From Sphingomonas sp. LaA6.9 (GTDB lineage Bacteria; Pseudomonadota; Alphaproteobacteria; Sphingomonadales; Sphingomonadaceae): a stretch of DNA of 64,000 bases. Below, piece by piece: positions 16,238-27,662 of the stretch. The position numbers and the translations under genes were made by a program. How positions within the stretch are numbered: the first letter of the stretch is position 1; each line of letters starts with the position of its first letter. Under the pieces are notes generated by a model. That model had not been told where the DNA came from and did not search any database. It worked only from the letters and a program-made list of their open reading frames with translations. Location of the stretch: NCBI RefSeq assembly GCF_022601895.1, contig NZ_JAKVIO010000004.1:1-64000 (forward strand), in the 5' to 3' direction.

Positions 16238-18511
16238 ATGGTCTCGCTGCTGAACCGCCGCCGGACCGCGATCGAATGGGTGGCGTTGTTCCTGCTGTCG
16301 CTTGGCCTTGTCGCACTTCTGGTGGTGACCCGCGTCGCCGACCGTGCGGACAATCTCGTCTATGATGCGCTGAGCCGGGCCGTGCCGCGCCCGGCAAGCA
16401 ACGCGCTCGTGATCGTCGCGATCGACAATGCCAGCCTGACCCAGATCGGGCGCTGGCCCTGGTCGCGCAGTGTCCATGCGCAGGCGCTCGAAAGGCTCGC
16501 CGAAGCGCGTCCGCGCGCCGTGCTCTACGACATCCTTTTCGTCGAGCCAGCACCCGGGGACGACGCACGCCTCGCCGACGCGATGGCCAAGGCACGCCCG
16601 GTTTTCCTGCCGCTTCTGCTCCAGGCGCCCGGCGCCAATGGCGCGTCGTTCGATGAAAAGCTGCCCGTCCCGCCGCTGGCGAAAGCAATGGCGGGCGCGG
16701 GACAGGTCATCGCGCGGCCCGATGACGACGGCGTCGTGCGCCGAGCCAGGATCGAAACCGTGATCGGTATGCGTTGCTGGCAACATCTGGCACTGGTCAC
16801 GGCGCACGCGCTGACCGGCACGGCCACCACGCCATGCGGCAGGGGACCTGCCGAGGGGCTCGTTCCCTATGCTGGTCCTGCGGGGCGCTATCCGACCGTG
16901 CCCTTCAGCGCGGTGCTCAAGGGCGAGGTGCCCGCCGAACTTCTCGCGGGCAAGATCGTGCTGGTCGGCGCTTCCGCCTCTGGGCTGGGTGATCAGTATG
17001 CGACGCCGATGCAGAGCCGGCGCGATCTCATGTCGGGGGTCGAGTTCCAGGCCAATCTGCTCGATGCCCTGCTCGGGACCGGGCTGCGCACAGAAGCGGG
17101 GACCGCGTGGACGCTTGTCTACAGTTTCGTGCCGCTCGTCATATTGTGGATCGGCTTTCTCTACCTTCCGCCACGCAGCAACCTGCTGCTCGCGGCATTG
17201 CTCCTGTCGCTGCTGGTGCTCTTCAGCGGATGGCTGCTGATCGAACATGCACTCTGGATCCGCCCCGCGCCCGCGATCATCGTGATGGCGCTGTTCCTGC
17301 CAATCTGGGGGTGGCGGCGATTAGCGGCCGCGAGCCGCTACTTCGTCACCGAGCTCAACCGGCTGCGCGAAGAACCCGGCATATTGGGGATGGCGGCGCC
17401 GTCGGTGGCCGCGGCAGACCGGCTCGAGCTCCAGATGAACCTGTTGCGCGACGCTGTGCGGCAGGTGCGCGAACTCAAGCACTTCATCGAACAGTCTCAG
17501 GCAAGCCTTCCCGATGCGACACTGGTGACCGACGCCCGCGGGATCATTGCACTCGCCAATGATCGCGCACAGCAATTCTGGGAACATTACGCGCTGCGGC
17601 GCGCGCAGGGATCGCTGCCTCCCTTGTTGCAGGCGCTCAGGCCGCACATCACCGACGGACTGGCAGAATTCGACGCCCTCATCGACAGCATGGGCGACGG
17701 TACCGCGACCGAGCAGGAATGCGAGATCGACCTGGTTGACGGCGGCGCCTATCTGCTCCGGATCAAGCCCTGTTTCGACGTTGACGGGAGCTTCTCCTTT
17801 GGCATCGTCCGGCTCACCGACATATCCGAACTGCGCGCGACCGCACGCCAGCGCGACACGATGCTGCAGTTCCTGACACACGACATGCGTTCGCCGCAGA
17901 CCTCGATCCTCGCGCTGCTGGCCAATGCAAACGAGACCGACATCGCGGGCGACCTATCGTGGCGGATCGCGGGACATGCGCGCCAGACGCTCGATCTTGC
18001 CGAAGAGTTCGTCCAGATCGCGCGCGCCGAGGCCGCGGATTACGAGATGGAATTGCTCGACCTGCGCGACGTCGCGGTCGAGGCGGCCGACCAGCTCTGG
18101 GCGCAGGCGCAGGCGCGCGGCATGAAGATCCTGCTGGAGGCGGACAAGGACGAACTGCTCGTCCGGGGCAATGCCTCGCTGCTCGCGCGCGCCGTCGCGA
18201 ATCTTGTCAGCAATGCCGTCAAATATGGCGAGGCCGACGGAGAGGTGCGCATCCGCACTTCGGTCGACGATGCGGGCCGCGCGATCTGCACCGTCGAGGA
18301 TGACGGGCGCGGCATGTCGCCCGAGCAGGTAGCGCGGCTGTTCGAACGCTTCAGCCGCTTCGTCCCCGCCAATGCCGAGGAAGCCGGGATCGGACTCGGT
18401 CTGGTGCTCGTACGCACCGTCGCCGCGGGACATGGCGGCGTGATCGAATGCGCAAGCGAGCCGGGCAAGGGCAGCCGCTTCACGCTGCGGCTACCGCGCG
18501 CCGAATCCTAA
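16238..18511 (+). CDS. CHASE2-domain sensor histidine kinase
   Basis: This kinase has 757 residues from the ATG at 16238; a GTG at 16205 that overlaps the upstream stop is an alternative. One membrane segment near residues 10-30 precedes a periplasmic CHASE2 domain (about 35-285, including IVAIDNASLTQIGRWPW and GKIVLVGASASGLGDQYATP). Three further membrane segments follow (about 290-360), then a PAS-like region (about 415-530) and the kinase core. H548 in FLTHDMRSP is the phospho-acceptor. N, G1 and G2 boxes appear as NLVSNAVKYG, DDGRGM and GIGLGLVL. It overlaps the convergent lipoprotein gene by four bases. The partner regulator is the first gene of the operon. Confidence 0.92.
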   Translation: MVSLLNRRRTAIEWVALFLLSLGLVALLVVTRVADRADNLVYDALSRAVPRPASNALVIVAIDNASLTQIGRWPWSRSVHAQALERLAEARPRAVLYDILFVEPAPGDDARLADAMAKARPVFLPLLLQAPGANGASFDEKLPVPPLAKAMAGAGQVIARPDDDGVVRRARIETVIGMRCWQHLALVTAHALTGTATTPCGRGPAEGLVPYAGPAGRYPTVPFSAVLKGEVPAELLAGKIVLVGASASGLGDQYATPMQSRRDLMSGVEFQANLLDALLGTGLRTEAGTAWTLVYSFVPLVILWIGFLYLPPRSNLLLAALLLSLLVLFSGWLLIEHALWIRPAPAIIVMALFLPIWGWRRLAAASRYFVTELNRLREEPGILGMAAPSVAAADRLELQMNLLRDAVRQVRELKHFIEQSQASLPDATLVTDARGIIALANDRAQQFWEHYALRRAQGSLPPLLQALRPHITDGLAEFDALIDSMGDGTATEQECEIDLVDGGAYLLRIKPCFDVDGSFSFGIVRLTDISELRATARQRDTMLQFLTHDMRSPQTSILALLANANETDIAGDLSWRIAGHARQTLDLAEEFVQIARAEAADYEMELLDLRDVAVEAADQLWAQAQARGMKILLEADKDELLVRGNASLLARAVANLVSNAVKYGEADGEVRIRTSVDDAGRAICTVEDDGRGMSPEQVARLFERFSRFVPANAEEAGIGLGLVLVRTVAAGHGGVIECASEPGKGSRFTLRLPRAES

Positions 18512-19032
18512 CCAGCGGGCGATTGGATCCGCCCTGCGGCAGCGCCTTCGACGATCGGCGCGACCACCAGTTCTGCCTGGCGCTTGCCATGGCGAGCCTC
18601 GGCGCGCACCTTGCGGACGACCGTACCAGTCGCTGGATCGACGAAGCGAAGCGCCAGCGTGGTCACGCGCCGGCCCTGCTTGTCGGGAGTGGCAATCCAG
18701 TCTGGTTGTTCGGCGGCGTCACCCGGATTTGCGCGCGTAAAGCTTCCCATCTCGGCGGGACGCTGCGCCCAGGTGGCAAACAGCAGCAGGTCGGGTCTTG
18801 CGTTCGGTCCGGCCCTTATCAGCCCGTGCGCGGCGAGCGCAGGCACCAGCGCGGCCTCGATTTCGGGAGATAGCGCAGGCGCCTCGCCCTCGGGTTGCAC
18901 GAGCGCATAGCGCGTCGATGCGCTGGCCACGTCGCCGCTCGCGACGACCGAATATTGCGGCGCACGCGCACAGCCTGCCAGTGCCACAATGGCGGCCGTC
19001 GCAATGCCCCATGTCCTGAGCTTCATCGTCAT
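18508..19032 (-). CDS. DUF4136-like lipoprotein
   Basis: This 174-residue protein has a lipoprotein signal: a short basic start, a hydrophobic stretch and the lipobox VALAGC near residue 21. The rest fits the DUF4136 type: an early TRYALVQPEG strand, LVPALAAHGLI in place of the usual variable-length helix, and a late TLALRFVDPATGTVVRKVRAEA strand pair. It is expected in the periplasm anchored to a membrane. Function of the family is unknown. The start could be the ATG six bases later. It converges with the kinase gene and overlaps it by four bases. Confidence 0.7.
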   Translation of the reverse strand: MTMKLRTWGIATAAIVALAGCARAPQYSVVASGDVASASTRYALVQPEGEAPALSPEIEAALVPALAAHGLIRAGPNARPDLLLFATWAQRPAEMGSFTRANPGDAAEQPDWIATPDKQGRRVTTLALRFVDPATGTVVRKVRAEARHGKRQAELVVAPIVEGAAAGRIQSPAG

Positions 19033-19078
19033 GGCGCCAGCCTAGCGCCGATGGCCGGAAATAGCGATTCCCTGCCCT

Positions 19079-19534
19079 TCAGCCGGCGGTGGAAGCCCCC
19101 AGCATCCGATCGCGAACATCGAGCATCTCGGTCTTGAGCCGCGTCAGCGTCTCGACGTCGCAGCCCGTCGCGCACAGCAGCGATTCGGGGAAGTCGCGCG
19201 CGGTCTCACGCATCACCCTGCCCTGCTCCGTCAGGCGGATACGCACCTGGCGCTCGTCCTCGGGGTTGCGTTCGCGGCGTACGATCCCCGCGGCCTCGAG
19301 CCGCTTCAGCAGCGGGGTGAGCGTGCTCGAATCCAGCAGCAATTTCTCACCGATCTCGCCGACGCTGCGATCGTCGCGTTCCCACAGCACGAGCAGCACG
19401 AGATATTGAGGGTAGGTGATACCGAGCCGGTCGAGGAGCGGCTTATAGGTACGGTTGAGCGCATGCGCGGTCGAATAGACCGCAAAGCAGAACTGCGCGT
19501 CGAGCGATAGCGGGTCACGCGGGGCGTTCGTCAT
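19079..19534 (-). CDS. ohrR: OhrR, organic-hydroperoxide-sensing MarR repressor
   Basis: This 151-residue protein starts at the ATG after GAGGAGAATATC. The reactive cysteine that defines OhrR is C16, in AQFCFAVYS. The winged helix spans about 45-105 ([40 protein letters not shown] pattern). C16 oxidation by organic hydroperoxides releases the repressor from DNA. The divergent neighbour is ohr, and the gap between them has a perfect 9-1-9 palindrome. This arrangement is typical of the peroxide switch. Further cysteines near the C-terminus (LLCATGC) may form the mixed disulfide in a two-cysteine mechanism. Confidence 0.92.
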   Translation of the reverse strand: MTNAPRDPLSLDAQFCFAVYSTAHALNRTYKPLLDRLGITYPQYLVLLVLWERDDRSVGEIGEKLLLDSSTLTPLLKRLEAAGIVRRERNPEDERQVRIRLTEQGRVMRETARDFPESLLCATGCDVETLTRLKTEMLDVRDRMLGASTAG

Positions 19535-19627
19535 GATATTCTCCTCACCGCGATATAGGCGCAATCATATCGCGCGCAAATATATCGCCCAAACAGATTT
19601 TGAAACGATTGATAGATTTTCTTCTTT

Positions 19628-19646
19628 TGCACGATTAAATCGTGCA
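19628..19646. promoter_or_regulatory. OhrR operator
   Basis: A perfect palindrome TGCACGATT-A-AATCGTGCA lies 66 bases upstream of the ohr start codon in the ohrR-ohr intergenic region. Its AT-rich centre flanked by GC-containing arms resembles known OhrR sites. A second, weaker repeat (GCGATAT at 19550-19556 and ATATCGC at 19567-19573) lies close to the ohrR start and may serve autoregulation. Confidence 0.75.
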
Positions 19647-19712
19647 CGATATAAATGCCCCATCGGCAGCGACCAATCCGCTTCCGCCCACGCTTTGGAA
19701 GGAGAAAACGCC

Positions 19713-20135
19713 ATGAAGACGCTCTACACCACCCAGGCCACTGCAACCGGGGGGCGCACCGGTTCCGCCCGCACCGCCGATGGCGCGCTCGAGGTCACGC
19801 TTGTCACCCCCAAGGAACTCGGCGGGCCGGGCGGCGAGGGCAATAATCCCGAGCAGCTGTTCGCGGCGGGTTATTCGGCGTGTTTCCTCGGTGCGATCAA
19901 GTTCGTCGCCGCACAGAAGAAGGTGCAGGTCGCTGAGGACAGCACCGTTTCCGCCACGGTCGGAATCGGCCCGCGCGACGACGGCCAGGGCTTCGGCCTC
20001 GACGTCGCGCTCGCCGTCACCCTGCCGGGCATCGAGCGCACGACCGCGCAGGAGATCGTCGATCAGGCGCATATCGTCTGCCCCTACAGCCATGCGACGC
20101 GGGGCAGCCTCGACGTGCGCATCACGCTTCTTTGA
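19713..20135 (+). CDS. ohr: Organic hydroperoxide resistance protein Ohr
   Basis: This 140-residue OsmC/Ohr-family peroxidase starts at the ATG after GGAAGGAGAAAAC. The peroxidatic cysteine is C57 in AGYSACFLGA and the resolving cysteine is C123 in HIVCPYSHATRG. The active-site arginine is expected at R20 (GSARTADG) and the glutamate at E48 (NPEQLF). The enzyme reduces fatty-acid and other organic hydroperoxides using lipoyl proteins as donor. It is divergent from its repressor OhrR and followed at once by a strong hairpin terminator. The length is normal for the family. Confidence 0.95.
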   Translation: MKTLYTTQATATGGRTGSARTADGALEVTLVTPKELGGPGGEGNNPEQLFAAGYSACFLGAIKFVAAQKKVQVAEDSTVSATVGIGPRDDGQGFGLDVALAVTLPGIERTTAQEIVDQAHIVCPYSHATRGSLDVRITLL

Positions 20136-20159
20136 CTAGCTGACATAACGACACAAAAG

Positions 20160-20189
20160 GCCGGCCGGGGACAGCCCCCGGCCGGCTTT
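20160..20189 (+). terminator. Rho-independent terminator after ohr
   Basis: An 11-base perfect GC stem (20160-20170 paired with 20176-20186) with a 5-base loop is followed by TTTCTC. It starts 25 bases after the ohr stop codon. Confidence 0.85.
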
Positions 20190-20248
20190 CTCGCACCTGA
20201 CGCGATTTTCGCTTGGCCTTGCCGCCTCTTGGCGGCATCGAACGAGCC

Positions 20249-22919
<2,671 letters not shown>

Positions 22920-22928
22920 AGCGATCCG

Positions 22929-23828
22929 TCAGTTCGCCGCGAAGACCCTGGCGAGCCACGCGTCGACAACGGGCGTGGCCGGATAGTCGGGATCGCCGAG
23001 CGATCGATTGATCTCCATATGACCGCGAAGCCCGGTGCCCGAAAATGCGCGGACCTCGACCGAGGTGCCCGCCCGGCCAAGCGCTGCGGCCAGCGCCTCG
23101 GACTGCGCCTTTCCGTCGGCGCGGTCGACGTGCGGGATCAGGAAGGCCGGCGCATTGGGCGCCGCCGCATGGAACGTCGGTGACAGTGCGCGTTGCCGCG
23201 CCGGATCTTCACCAAAGGCCTGCACATAGGTTGCCCGCATGAAGCGGCCGCCCTCGACCATCTGGCGGGGCACGTCATAGCATGCGCCGTCAAGCGCGAT
23301 GATCCCGCGAATATGGGAGGGCGAAAGTCCTGCGGCACGCAGATAGCCCGGATCGGTTCCGACAAGCGCGACCAGATGCGCGCCCGCGCTGTGCCCCATC
23401 AGCACGATCCGGCCGGGATCAATCCCCAGCCGCGCGGCATTACCGCGCACCCATGCCAGCGCCGTCGCCACATCGGCCGCTTGCTGCTCGACATTGGCAT
23501 CCGGCACCAGCCGATAGTTGACCGATGCAAAGGCATAGCCCTGCTCCAGCATATGCATGACCTTGGCGGTACCCGTCGCGTTGCGCTTGTCACCGCGTTT
23601 CCATCCGCCGCCATGGACGAAGACGACGAGCGGTGCGGGCGTCGAGACCTTGGAGCGCCAGAAATCGAGTTTCTGCAGCGCATCCCTGCCATAGGCGTAT
23701 TCGGTCGCGCCGGCGCCCCGAGGCTCCTCGGCCCCCTCAGCCATTCGCGCTTCTTGCGCATGCGATGTGGCGATGGCGGCACCCAGTATGGCAATGCCGC
23801 CCATCAACGCAATTGTCCCTGATCTCAC
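22929..23828 (-). CDS. Exported alpha/beta hydrolase, BD-FAE/HSL-like esterase
   Basis: This 299-residue protein has a signal peptide ending SHAQ near residue 25. The HGGGW oxyanion motif is at 72-76 and the nucleophile S147 lies in GHSAGA. The catalytic histidine is likely in GLRGHMEINR. The fold belongs to the hormone-sensitive-lipase/BD-FAE esterases, which remove acyl groups from small esters. Carbohydrate esterases of this kind are often exported, but substrate is not determinable here. It converges with the proline iminopeptidase with nine bases between stops and precedes the beta-lactamase-like hydrolase on the same strand. Confidence 0.85.
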   Translation of the reverse strand: MRSGTIALMGGIAILGAAIATSHAQEARMAEGAEEPRGAGATEYAYGRDALQKLDFWRSKVSTPAPLVVFVHGGGWKRGDKRNATGTAKVMHMLEQGYAFASVNYRLVPDANVEQQAADVATALAWVRGNAARLGIDPGRIVLMGHSAGAHLVALVGTDPGYLRAAGLSPSHIRGIIALDGACYDVPRQMVEGGRFMRATYVQAFGEDPARQRALSPTFHAAAPNAPAFLIPHVDRADGKAQSEALAAALGRAGTSVEVRAFSGTGLRGHMEINRSLGDPDYPATPVVDAWLARVFAAN

Positions 23829-23915
23829 GCGGCGCTCCTCAACGACACAAGGGATCGACCGTCGCTAGCAGGCACTTGCTGAACCTTGGATTGCAAGTTC
23901 CGGGCGCACGGCCGG

Positions 23916-25124
23916 CTATGCCAGCGCCTCGCGGATCGCGTCGAAGGCGTTGGCGTGGATCACGTCGGTAAAGCTGTTGCTCGCCACGGGATGCGATCCC
24001 GTGCGGATCACCGCCAGCCCGCTGCCCGGTTCCAGATACAGGCGCTGGCCAAACACCCCGAGCGCAGACAGGCTGCCATAACCCTCGTGATTGACCCACC
24101 ACTGGCTGCGGTACGATCCGCCGGGGCGCGTAGGAAAGCCCGCTTGTTCGAATAGCGCGCGGTCGCCGCCGACCGCTATATTGTCGAGCGCAGCGGGCGG
24201 GATCGCGAGCCTGCCATCGACCCAGCCGCCATCGAGCAGCATCAGCGCGACGCGCGCCAGGTCGCGCGCCGTGGCGTTGAGCCCCGCGCCCGCGATTTCA
24301 TGCCCTGCGGTGTCGAGAAGAATCTGGGCATTGTCGGCACAGCCCGCCGGTCGCCAGATCCGGTCCCCCAACAATTTGGTGAGCGACTGCCCCGTCGCAC
24401 GCAGCAGGATCCAGCCGAGCACGTCGGCGACAGGCGTGCGATAGCTGAACAGCGTGCCCGGCTGGGCGTTACGCGTCTTCAACGCCTTCAACGCCTCGAA
24501 CACGCCGCCGAACCCTGCCTGCGGAGTCCAGTACGCAGCCGAGTAACGGTGCACCTCGGCGTCCAGATCTGCATAATTCTCGTCGAAGGCGACACCATCG
24601 GTCATGTCGAGGATCTGCCTTACCGTGCAACCGGCAAAGGCGCTCGCGCCGAGTTCGGGCACGTGCTGCTCGACGGTGCTTTCCGGATCGAGCTCGCCAT
24701 GTACGATCATGATCTCGGCGAGCAGTCCGAAGAAGGATTTGGTGATCGAAAAGAGCAGGTGCGGCGTCTCGGCGGTCATGCCGTTGGCATAATGTTCATA
24801 GACCAGCGCGCCGCGGTGTAGCACGAGGAATGCGTCTGTATAGGTGCGCTCGAGAAACTCGGCCCAGCGCACCATGCGCCCCTCGCCATCGGGAAAGCGG
24901 AGTTCCGAAAGGTCACGCCAGCTTTCCTTCAGCACGCGCGGTGCGCTGCTTCGCCGGATCATGCGTGAGGGCACCAGTTCGCGTGCATGCTGAAACGCCC
25001 AGCGCGAAAAGGGATAGGTTCGCCAGTTGTCGCGCGTGACGCGGAGTTCGGCCGGCACGTCGGCATCGGGGCCGATCCCCGCATTCGGCCAGTCGAGAGG
25101 CGGTGGCATCTTCATCCGGCCCAT
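23916..25124 (-). CDS. Serine hydrolase of the beta-lactamase/penicillin-binding-protein superfamily
   Basis: This 402-residue protein has no signal peptide. The class C-type SxxK motif is S126-I-T-K129, preceded by HLLF as in EstB-like esterases and 6-aminohexanoate-dimer hydrolases. A YRT string in LFSYRTPVADVLGW takes the place of the usual YxN second motif. The final GSHP region (IRTGSHPVASN) may supply the third motif. The likely activity is an esterase or amide hydrolase rather than a beta-lactamase. It is divergent from the ABC sugar operon, with 203 bases between start codons. The start could be a few codons later because the ribosome binding site is weak. Confidence 0.8.
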   Translation of the reverse strand: MGRMKMPPPLDWPNAGIGPDADVPAELRVTRDNWRTYPFSRWAFQHARELVPSRMIRRSSAPRVLKESWRDLSELRFPDGEGRMVRWAEFLERTYTDAFLVLHRGALVYEHYANGMTAETPHLLFSITKSFFGLLAEIMIVHGELDPESTVEQHVPELGASAFAGCTVRQILDMTDGVAFDENYADLDAEVHRYSAAYWTPQAGFGGVFEALKALKTRNAQPGTLFSYRTPVADVLGWILLRATGQSLTKLLGDRIWRPAGCADNAQILLDTAGHEIAGAGLNATARDLARVALMLLDGGWVDGRLAIPPAALDNIAVGGDRALFEQAGFPTRPGGSYRSQWWVNHEGYGSLSALGVFGQRLYLEPGSGLAVIRTGSHPVASNSFTDVIHANAFDAIREALA

Positions 25125-25327
25125 GGATAGACCGAAATCACCGTGCTTTCATAGCGGCAACATTGTACCGGAAGATCGTTCGGATTCTGTCGCACCGAGG
25201 TCCACGGCGGGTTGCGCAAGCGCATATCGGCGCTAGCATAAAAGAAGGGTGGGCCGACGCAGCCGTGCTGTCGGACGAGCGGCGTACAACTCTGCGAACA
25301 AACCAGAAAAGTGGATGAGAGGATATC

Positions 25328-26443
25328 ATGGCCGATGTGACACTGGCCGGTGCGCGCAAGTCCTTCGGCGCAGTCACGGTTCTGGAAGGAATCGATCTGG
25401 AAATCGCTGACGGCGAATTCGTCGTGTTCGTTGGGCCGTCGGGTTGCGGCAAATCGACATTGCTGCGCGTGATCGCGGGTCTTGAGGATCTAGACCATGG
25501 CGAGCTCAGCATTGGCGGGCGCCTCGTGACAGATCTGCCGGCCGCCGAGCGCGGCATCGCAATGGTCTTTCAGTCCTATGCGCTCTATCCGCACATGACG
25601 ATATACGACAATCTTGCCTTTTCGCTGAAGCTCGCCAAGGCGCCGAAGGCTGAGATCGACAAGGCTGTGCGCGCCGCCGCGAAAACGCTCGGCATCGATC
25701 ATTTGCTCGACCGCAAGCCCGCCGCGCTGTCCGGAGGCCAGCGGCAGCGCGTTGCGATCGGCCGCGCGATCGTGCGCAAGCCGCGGGTTTTCCTGTTCGA
25801 CGAGCCGCTGTCCAATCTCGACGCCGCGCTCCGCATGAAGATGCGCTACGAATTCGCGGCGCTCCACCGCCAGCTCGCTACGACCATGATCTACGTCACG
25901 CACGACCAGGCCGAGGCCATGACGCTGGCGGACCGGATCGTCGTGCTTTCGGGCGGCAGGATAGAGCAGACGGGACGCCCGCTGGCGCTTTACGAAAACC
26001 CGGTCAATCTGTTCGTCGCCGGATTCATCGGCTCGCCGCGGATGAATTTCCTCCCCGGACAAGTCATCGAGGCAGGGCCGCACGGGGTGATGATCGAACT
26101 GCGTTCGGGCGACCGGTTGCGCGCGGCAGTCGATGGCAGCGCCGCAAGCGCGGGCGACGCGGTCACGCTTGGCGTCCGGCCCGAACATATCCGTAGCGGT
26201 GGCGCCGAAAATTCGCTGACCGCCCGGGTTCGCTTCGTCGAGGCGCTCGGCAGCTCGACTTATGCCCATCTCGACCACCCGGCGCTCGACGATCCGATCA
26301 ACTGGCAAATCGCCAGCGGTGCGGCGCCCGCTGTCGATGCGGAGGTACAGGTAACCCTGCCGCCGGCGGAGCTGCATCTGTTCGACGCGCTGGGTAGCGC
26401 GTTCCGGCGACTGCAGCCATTGGCGCAACGGCACGCGGCATGA
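25328..26443 (+). CDS. ABC sugar transporter ATP-binding protein (UgpC/MalK type)
   Basis: This 371-residue protein begins after GAGAGGATATC. Walker [10 protein letters not shown] is at 36-44, the signature LSGGQ at 134-138, Walker B VFLFDEP at 154-160, and the switch histidine lies in [15 protein letters not shown]. Residues after about 240 form the OB-type regulatory domain of MalK-like subunits (LGVRPEHI). It energises the CUT1 importer whose binding protein and permeases follow after the LacI gene. The import substrate is probably a di- or oligosaccharide, given the neighbouring glycosidases. It is the first gene of the plus-strand part of the glycan locus. Confidence 0.93.
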   Translation: MADVTLAGARKSFGAVTVLEGIDLEIADGEFVVFVGPSGCGKSTLLRVIAGLEDLDHGELSIGGRLVTDLPAAERGIAMVFQSYALYPHMTIYDNLAFSLKLAKAPKAEIDKAVRAAAKTLGIDHLLDRKPAALSGGQRQRVAIGRAIVRKPRVFLFDEPLSNLDAALRMKMRYEFAALHRQLATTMIYVTHDQAEAMTLADRIVVLSGGRIEQTGRPLALYENPVNLFVAGFIGSPRMNFLPGQVIEAGPHGVMIELRSGDRLRAAVDGSAASAGDAVTLGVRPEHIRSGGAENSLTARVRFVEALGSSTYAHLDHPALDDPINWQIASGAAPAVDAEVQVTLPPAELHLFDALGSAFRRLQPLAQRHAA

Positions 26444-26503
26444 ACGGGATCGCCGCGCGTCGTCGTTTCGGCAAGGCGCGTAAAGGGACTTGGCAATGGT
26501 CGA

Positions 26504-26517
26504 TGTAACCGGTTACA
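26504..26517. promoter_or_regulatory. LacI-family operator upstream of the LacI gene
   Basis: TGTAACCGGTTACA is a perfect 14-base palindrome with the central CG typical of LacI-family sites. It lies 98 bases upstream of the LacI start and 60 bases after the ATPase stop. A copy with one mismatch occurs at 41224-41237 in front of the TonB receptor gene of the same locus. Confidence 0.85.
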
Positions 26518-26614
26518 GTTTTTGATTGGACGGACCGGCGCGAACAGCGTCAGTTCCACCTTTTGGCGCGGCGCCAGAGCCATCGTGCGCCGAAATTCAA
26601 CTGAAGGGGGTCAG

Positions 26615-27622
26615 ATGGCAACGCCGACGATCAGGGATGTGGCTCGCGAGGCGGCCGTATCGGTCGCGTCGGCGTCGCGCGCGCTCAACGGCCACAGCAA
26701 TGTGACCGACAAGACGCGCAAGCGCGTGATCGAGGCTGCGGCCCGACTCTCCTACGTCCCGCACAGCGGCGCGCGCAGCCTGACGATGCGCCACACCGGC
26801 ACGATCGGCGTCGTCCTGCCCGACCTCTTCGGCGAATTCTTCTCCGAGATCATCCGTGGCATCGACCGGGCTGCGCACCAGCGCGGTCTGCAGCTTCTGC
26901 TCGCCAATATGCACGGCAGTCCCGAAGAGACTGCGAGCGCGATCCGTGCGATGCGCGGCCGCGTCGACGGACTGCTGGTGATGTCACCCAATGTCGATTG
27001 CGATTTTCTCGCCGCCAACCTGCCTGGCGGGCTGCCGACAGTGATGTTGAACGGCCATATAGACGGGATCGGGCATGGCTCGCTGTCGATTGACAATTAC
27101 GCCGCGGCGCAGGCCATGGTCGGCCATCTCGTTGATCGCGGCTATCGTCGGATCGCGCACATCGCTGGCCCCATTGGCAACTCCGACGCGGAAGAACGCC
27201 TGCGCGGCTTCCGCCACGCGATGACTGAACTGCTGGGCGATGCCAACCCGCTCGTCTTCCCCGGCGATTTCAGCGAGGACGCGGGACGCGAGGCAGGCCG
27301 CAGCATCGCCGCGGATCCCCAGGCCGTGGACGCGGTGTTCGCGGCGAACGATGTGATGGCGGTCGGCTGCATGTCCGCGCTCGAGGAAGCGGGCGTCGCG
27401 GTCCCTGCGCGGATTGCCGTCTCCGGCTTCGACGACATCCCGATCGCGCGCTACGTCACGCCCTCGCTCACCACGATGCGCGTGCGCATCGCCGAACTCG
27501 GAACACAGGCGTTTGAGACGCTCGCCGAGATCCTCGCCAATCCGCACGGCGCGGCGCGACCGCCGCTGACGCTGATGCCGGAACTGGTGGTGCGCCAATC
27601 CACCATGGCGGCCCCGGCGTGA
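26615..27622 (+). CDS. LacI-family transcriptional regulator of the glycan locus
   Basis: This 335-residue regulator starts at the ATG after GAAGGGGG; an in-frame upstream extension overlaps the operator region and is not supported. The helix-turn-helix and hinge occupy residues 1-60 (TIRDVAREAAVSVASASRALNG ... YVPHSGARSL pattern). The periplasmic-binding-protein-like domain follows (TIGVVLPDLFGEFFSEIIRG ... DAVFAANDVMAVG ... VSGFDDIPIARYVTPSLTTMR). It sits inside the ABC importer operon. A matching palindrome precedes it and another lies in the TonB-receptor/GH3 promoter region, so I infer control of the whole locus by a sugar effector. Confidence 0.92.
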   Translation: MATPTIRDVAREAAVSVASASRALNGHSNVTDKTRKRVIEAAARLSYVPHSGARSLTMRHTGTIGVVLPDLFGEFFSEIIRGIDRAAHQRGLQLLLANMHGSPEETASAIRAMRGRVDGLLVMSPNVDCDFLAANLPGGLPTVMLNGHIDGIGHGSLSIDNYAAAQAMVGHLVDRGYRRIAHIAGPIGNSDAEERLRGFRHAMTELLGDANPLVFPGDFSEDAGREAGRSIAADPQAVDAVFAANDVMAVGCMSALEEAGVAVPARIAVSGFDDIPIARYVTPSLTTMRVRIAELGTQAFETLAEILANPHGAARPPLTLMPELVVRQSTMAAPA

Positions 27623-27662
27623 CGAGCGCCGATCCGGGCGCGTGAACAGCGATGGCGCATTG

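Noticed and set aside
23916-25124. Reading the serine hydrolase as a beta-lactamase
   Set aside because: It has SxxK, but the YxN motif is replaced by YRT and there is no signal peptide; esterase-type relatives fit better.
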